DNA from: Bacteroidales bacterium
Lineage (GTDB): Bacteria > Bacteroidota > Bacteroidia > Bacteroidales > UBA1715
Length of the DNA: 64,000 bases
NCBI GenBank assembly: GCA_031286165.1
Contig: JAITUU010000032.1
Span: 33,653-97,652 of the forward strand
Reading direction: 5' to 3'
This document shows positions 62,599 through 64,000 of the stretch, piece after piece (position 1 is the stretch's first letter; each line of letters opens with the position of its first letter). The notes beneath the pieces were generated by a model, which did no database searches, was not told where the DNA came from, and saw only the letters and a list, made by a program, of their open reading frames with translations. Both the position numbers and the translations under genes were made by a program.

Positions 62599-63681
62599 AT
62601 GAAACAAGTACACAGTATTTTTCTCGCAGCATTGTGCTGCATTCTCGGTTTTTCAGCCTGCAACCGCACCGACAATCCTCAACCAACGGTAGATGTGATA
62701 AACGGCTATTTTGTAGTGTGTGAAGGCACATTTGGGCACAACAACGGTGAAATTACCTTTATTGACAGCGTAGGACACGTTACCAACGAAGTATTTAAAA
62801 CCGTGAATGGTCGCACACTCGGCGATATAGTGCAATCGCTCACCATAGTAGATAGCCTTGCATTTATAGTGGTAAATAATTCGCAAAAAATAGAAGTAAT
62901 TCATGCAAAAACGTTTCAAAGCGTGAAAACACTTGATGACGCACGATTTACCTATCCGCGCTATGTGCAAAAATTAGACGATAACCGCATACTTGTAACC
63001 AATGGACATGGTATGCAAATGAACGATGATTTTGTGTATGTAGTAAATTCTCACACATTTGAAATTACCAATGCAATTCCCACCGGAGCAGGACCCAACC
63101 AAATGGTGCAGCAAAACGGCAGAATTTTTGTGGCAAATTTTGGCGGCTGGACTAACGATAGCACCATTACCGTAATCAATGCAAATACGTTGGCAATAGA
63201 ACAAACCGTGAAAGTAGGCGATATGCCTTCGAGCATGGAAATAGATTCTGACGGTAATATTATAATATTTTGCAAAGGCTTATCTACCTACGACCCCACA
63301 ACGTGGGAAGCAACCGTAGTGAGTAATTCCAAAATCGTGAAAGTCAATACTTCTACTCTTGCGGCGCAAACACTCTATACCTACAATCGTCAAATTCAAA
63401 ATCAGTCTGCAAATGTAATTGCTTATGCAAACAAAACACTCTATGTAAGTGATGATGACGGTGTATATACCTTCGATGCCACATTTTCTGCTCCGCAAAA
63501 ATTACTTTCAACCGCAAATGCATTTTATGGCATCAACATAATAGGTAGCACACTGTGGCTCTGCGTAGGCGACCCCGCTAATTCACAAGCAATACAATAC
63601 ACGCTGCAAGGCACCAAAGTCAAATCATTCAACACCGACCCTTTTCCAAATGCGGTAATAGTGAGTGCTGAAACAAAATAA
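62599..63681 (+). CDS. btuG: BtuG-like surface lipoprotein (beta-propeller)
   Basis: 360 residues. A lipobox follows the signal sequence (AALCCILGFSAC, acylated C21). The mature part is built of YVTN/YncE-like blades, e.g. VVNNSQKIEVIHAKTFQSVK, YVVNSHTFEITNAIPTGAGP and ITVINANTLAIEQTVKVGDM. This matches the BtuG family, which binds vitamin B12 at the cell surface of Bacteroides and passes it to BtuB. It lies 47 bases after btuB and so shares the riboswitch. DUF5074-type YncE lipoprotein is the alternative name. Confidence 0.85.
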   Translation: MKQVHSIFLAALCCILGFSACNRTDNPQPTVDVINGYFVVCEGTFGHNNGEITFIDSVGHVTNEVFKTVNGRTLGDIVQSLTIVDSLAFIVVNNSQKIEVIHAKTFQSVKTLDDARFTYPRYVQKLDDNRILVTNGHGMQMNDDFVYVVNSHTFEITNAIPTGAGPNQMVQQNGRIFVANFGGWTNDSTITVINANTLAIEQTVKVGDMPSSMEIDSDGNIIIFCKGLSTYDPTTWEATVVSNSKIVKVNTSTLAAQTLYTYNRQIQNQSANVIAYANKTLYVSDDDGVYTFDATFSAPQKLLSTANAFYGINIIGSTLWLCVGDPANSQAIQYTLQGTKVKSFNTDPFPNAVIVSAETK

Positions 63682-63716
63682 CAACCAATCAATTTTCTTT
63701 TTGCAATTTCCTTGTC

Positions 63717-63755
63717 AGTCGCCGTTTTTTTACAATAGAAACGGCGACTTTTTTG
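63717..63755 (+). terminator. Terminator of the btuB-btuG operon
   Basis: AGTCGCCGTTT (63717-63727) / AAACGGCGACT (63739-63749) stem followed by TTTTTTG. Confidence 0.85.
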
Positions 63756-63764
63756 TACGCTTTG

Positions 63765-63808
63765 TGCAAAAAAACAAGGCTTCCCTTGTTTTGAGAACAG
63801 CCTTGTTT
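63765..63808 (-). terminator. Terminator of the partial gene at the right edge
   Basis: Reading the minus strand, AAACAAGGCT (63799-63808) and AGCCTTGTTT (63772-63781) pair and are followed by TTTTTTG. It points leftward, so it serves the gene that starts outside the window. Confidence 0.75.
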
Positions 63809-63865
63809 GTGTTTTGAAAAAGTTTTTGATATACACTAAACTTTTCACATCAATACCTCACGTAC

Positions 63866-64000
63866 TTACTTCAACGCATCAGCCAAGCGCGTGTAATCGT
63901 TGGCAATTTGGCGTTTAATATCGTTCATGGCAGCGGTAAATACCATGCGGGCATCTTTGCGCGGAGCATTGGCAAAAGAATAGCCCCAATACATGGCAAT
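63866..64000 (-). CDS. Unknown protein, C-terminal 44 residues only
   Basis: The visible end reads IAMYWGYSFANAPRKDARMV then FTAAMNDIKRQIANDYTRLA and ends DALK, stop at 63866-63868. The frame runs unbroken to the window edge. It is helical in appearance. I do not recognise the family from this fragment. Confidence 0.65.
   Translation of the reverse strand: MAMYWGYSFANAPRKDARMVFTAAMNDIKRQIANDYTRLADALK

Overview
The window is chromosomal DNA of a Bacteroidota bacterium, probably Bacteroidales-like. The evidence is the promoter form (TTTG or TTG, 18-22 bases, then TAnnTTTG) in front of many genes, surface proteins with C-terminal tails like type IX secretion signals, BspA-like leucine-rich repeat proteins, SusC-style receptors, a cobalamin riboswitch driving a BtuB/BtuG-like pair, and the DUF1599/DoxX/tpiA/folP neighbourhood. 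No tRNA, rRNA or CRISPR array was seen.

Layout. (1) 1-12,490, minus strand: an unbroken str-S10-spc ribosomal run, rpsL-rpsG-fusA-rpsJ ... rplO-secY, with secY cut by the window edge. A strong promoter lies just upstream of rpsL. (2) 12,618-26,626: a defence island. It holds a tyrosine recombinase, a silent hsdS cassette on the plus strand, two Fic genes, an expressed hsdS on the minus strand, a DinD-like gene, two AAA ATPases, hsdM and hsdR. The two hsdS copies are linked by two pairs of inverted repeats, so the segment 13,608-18,265 should invert and shuffle target-recognition domains, carrying the Fic genes with it. (3) 26,693-41,200: housekeeping genes: nitroreductase, a tiny lipoprotein, aroA, dnaJ-grpE, lpxB, surE, a membrane acyltransferase overlapping an LTA-synthase-like sulfatase, tpiA, a DoxX-like protein, DUF1599 and folP. 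(4) 41,287-48,421: a large Ig-like surface protein, a TonB-dependent receptor and a DUF2851 protein. (5) 48,444-54,546: Lrp regulator, bifunctional nuclease, htpG, then a PstS-like binding protein and a porin. The porin has a leader with a promoter, a 29-codon reading frame containing three consecutive Cys codons, and a terminator hairpin, which looks like cysteine-responsive attenuation. (6) 54,547-63,681: two tandem BspA-like paralogues, an AlkD-like gene, and a cobalamin riboswitch followed by btuB-like and btuG-like genes. A partial unknown gene runs off the right end.

The two most notable systems are the invertible hsdS locus with Fic cargo and the Cys-codon leader in front of the porin/binding-protein operon. 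A third point of interest is a triple direct repeat with exact 23-base spacing over the promoter of one of the AAA ATPases. All functional statements rest on reading the sequence and on family knowledge; no database search was possible.
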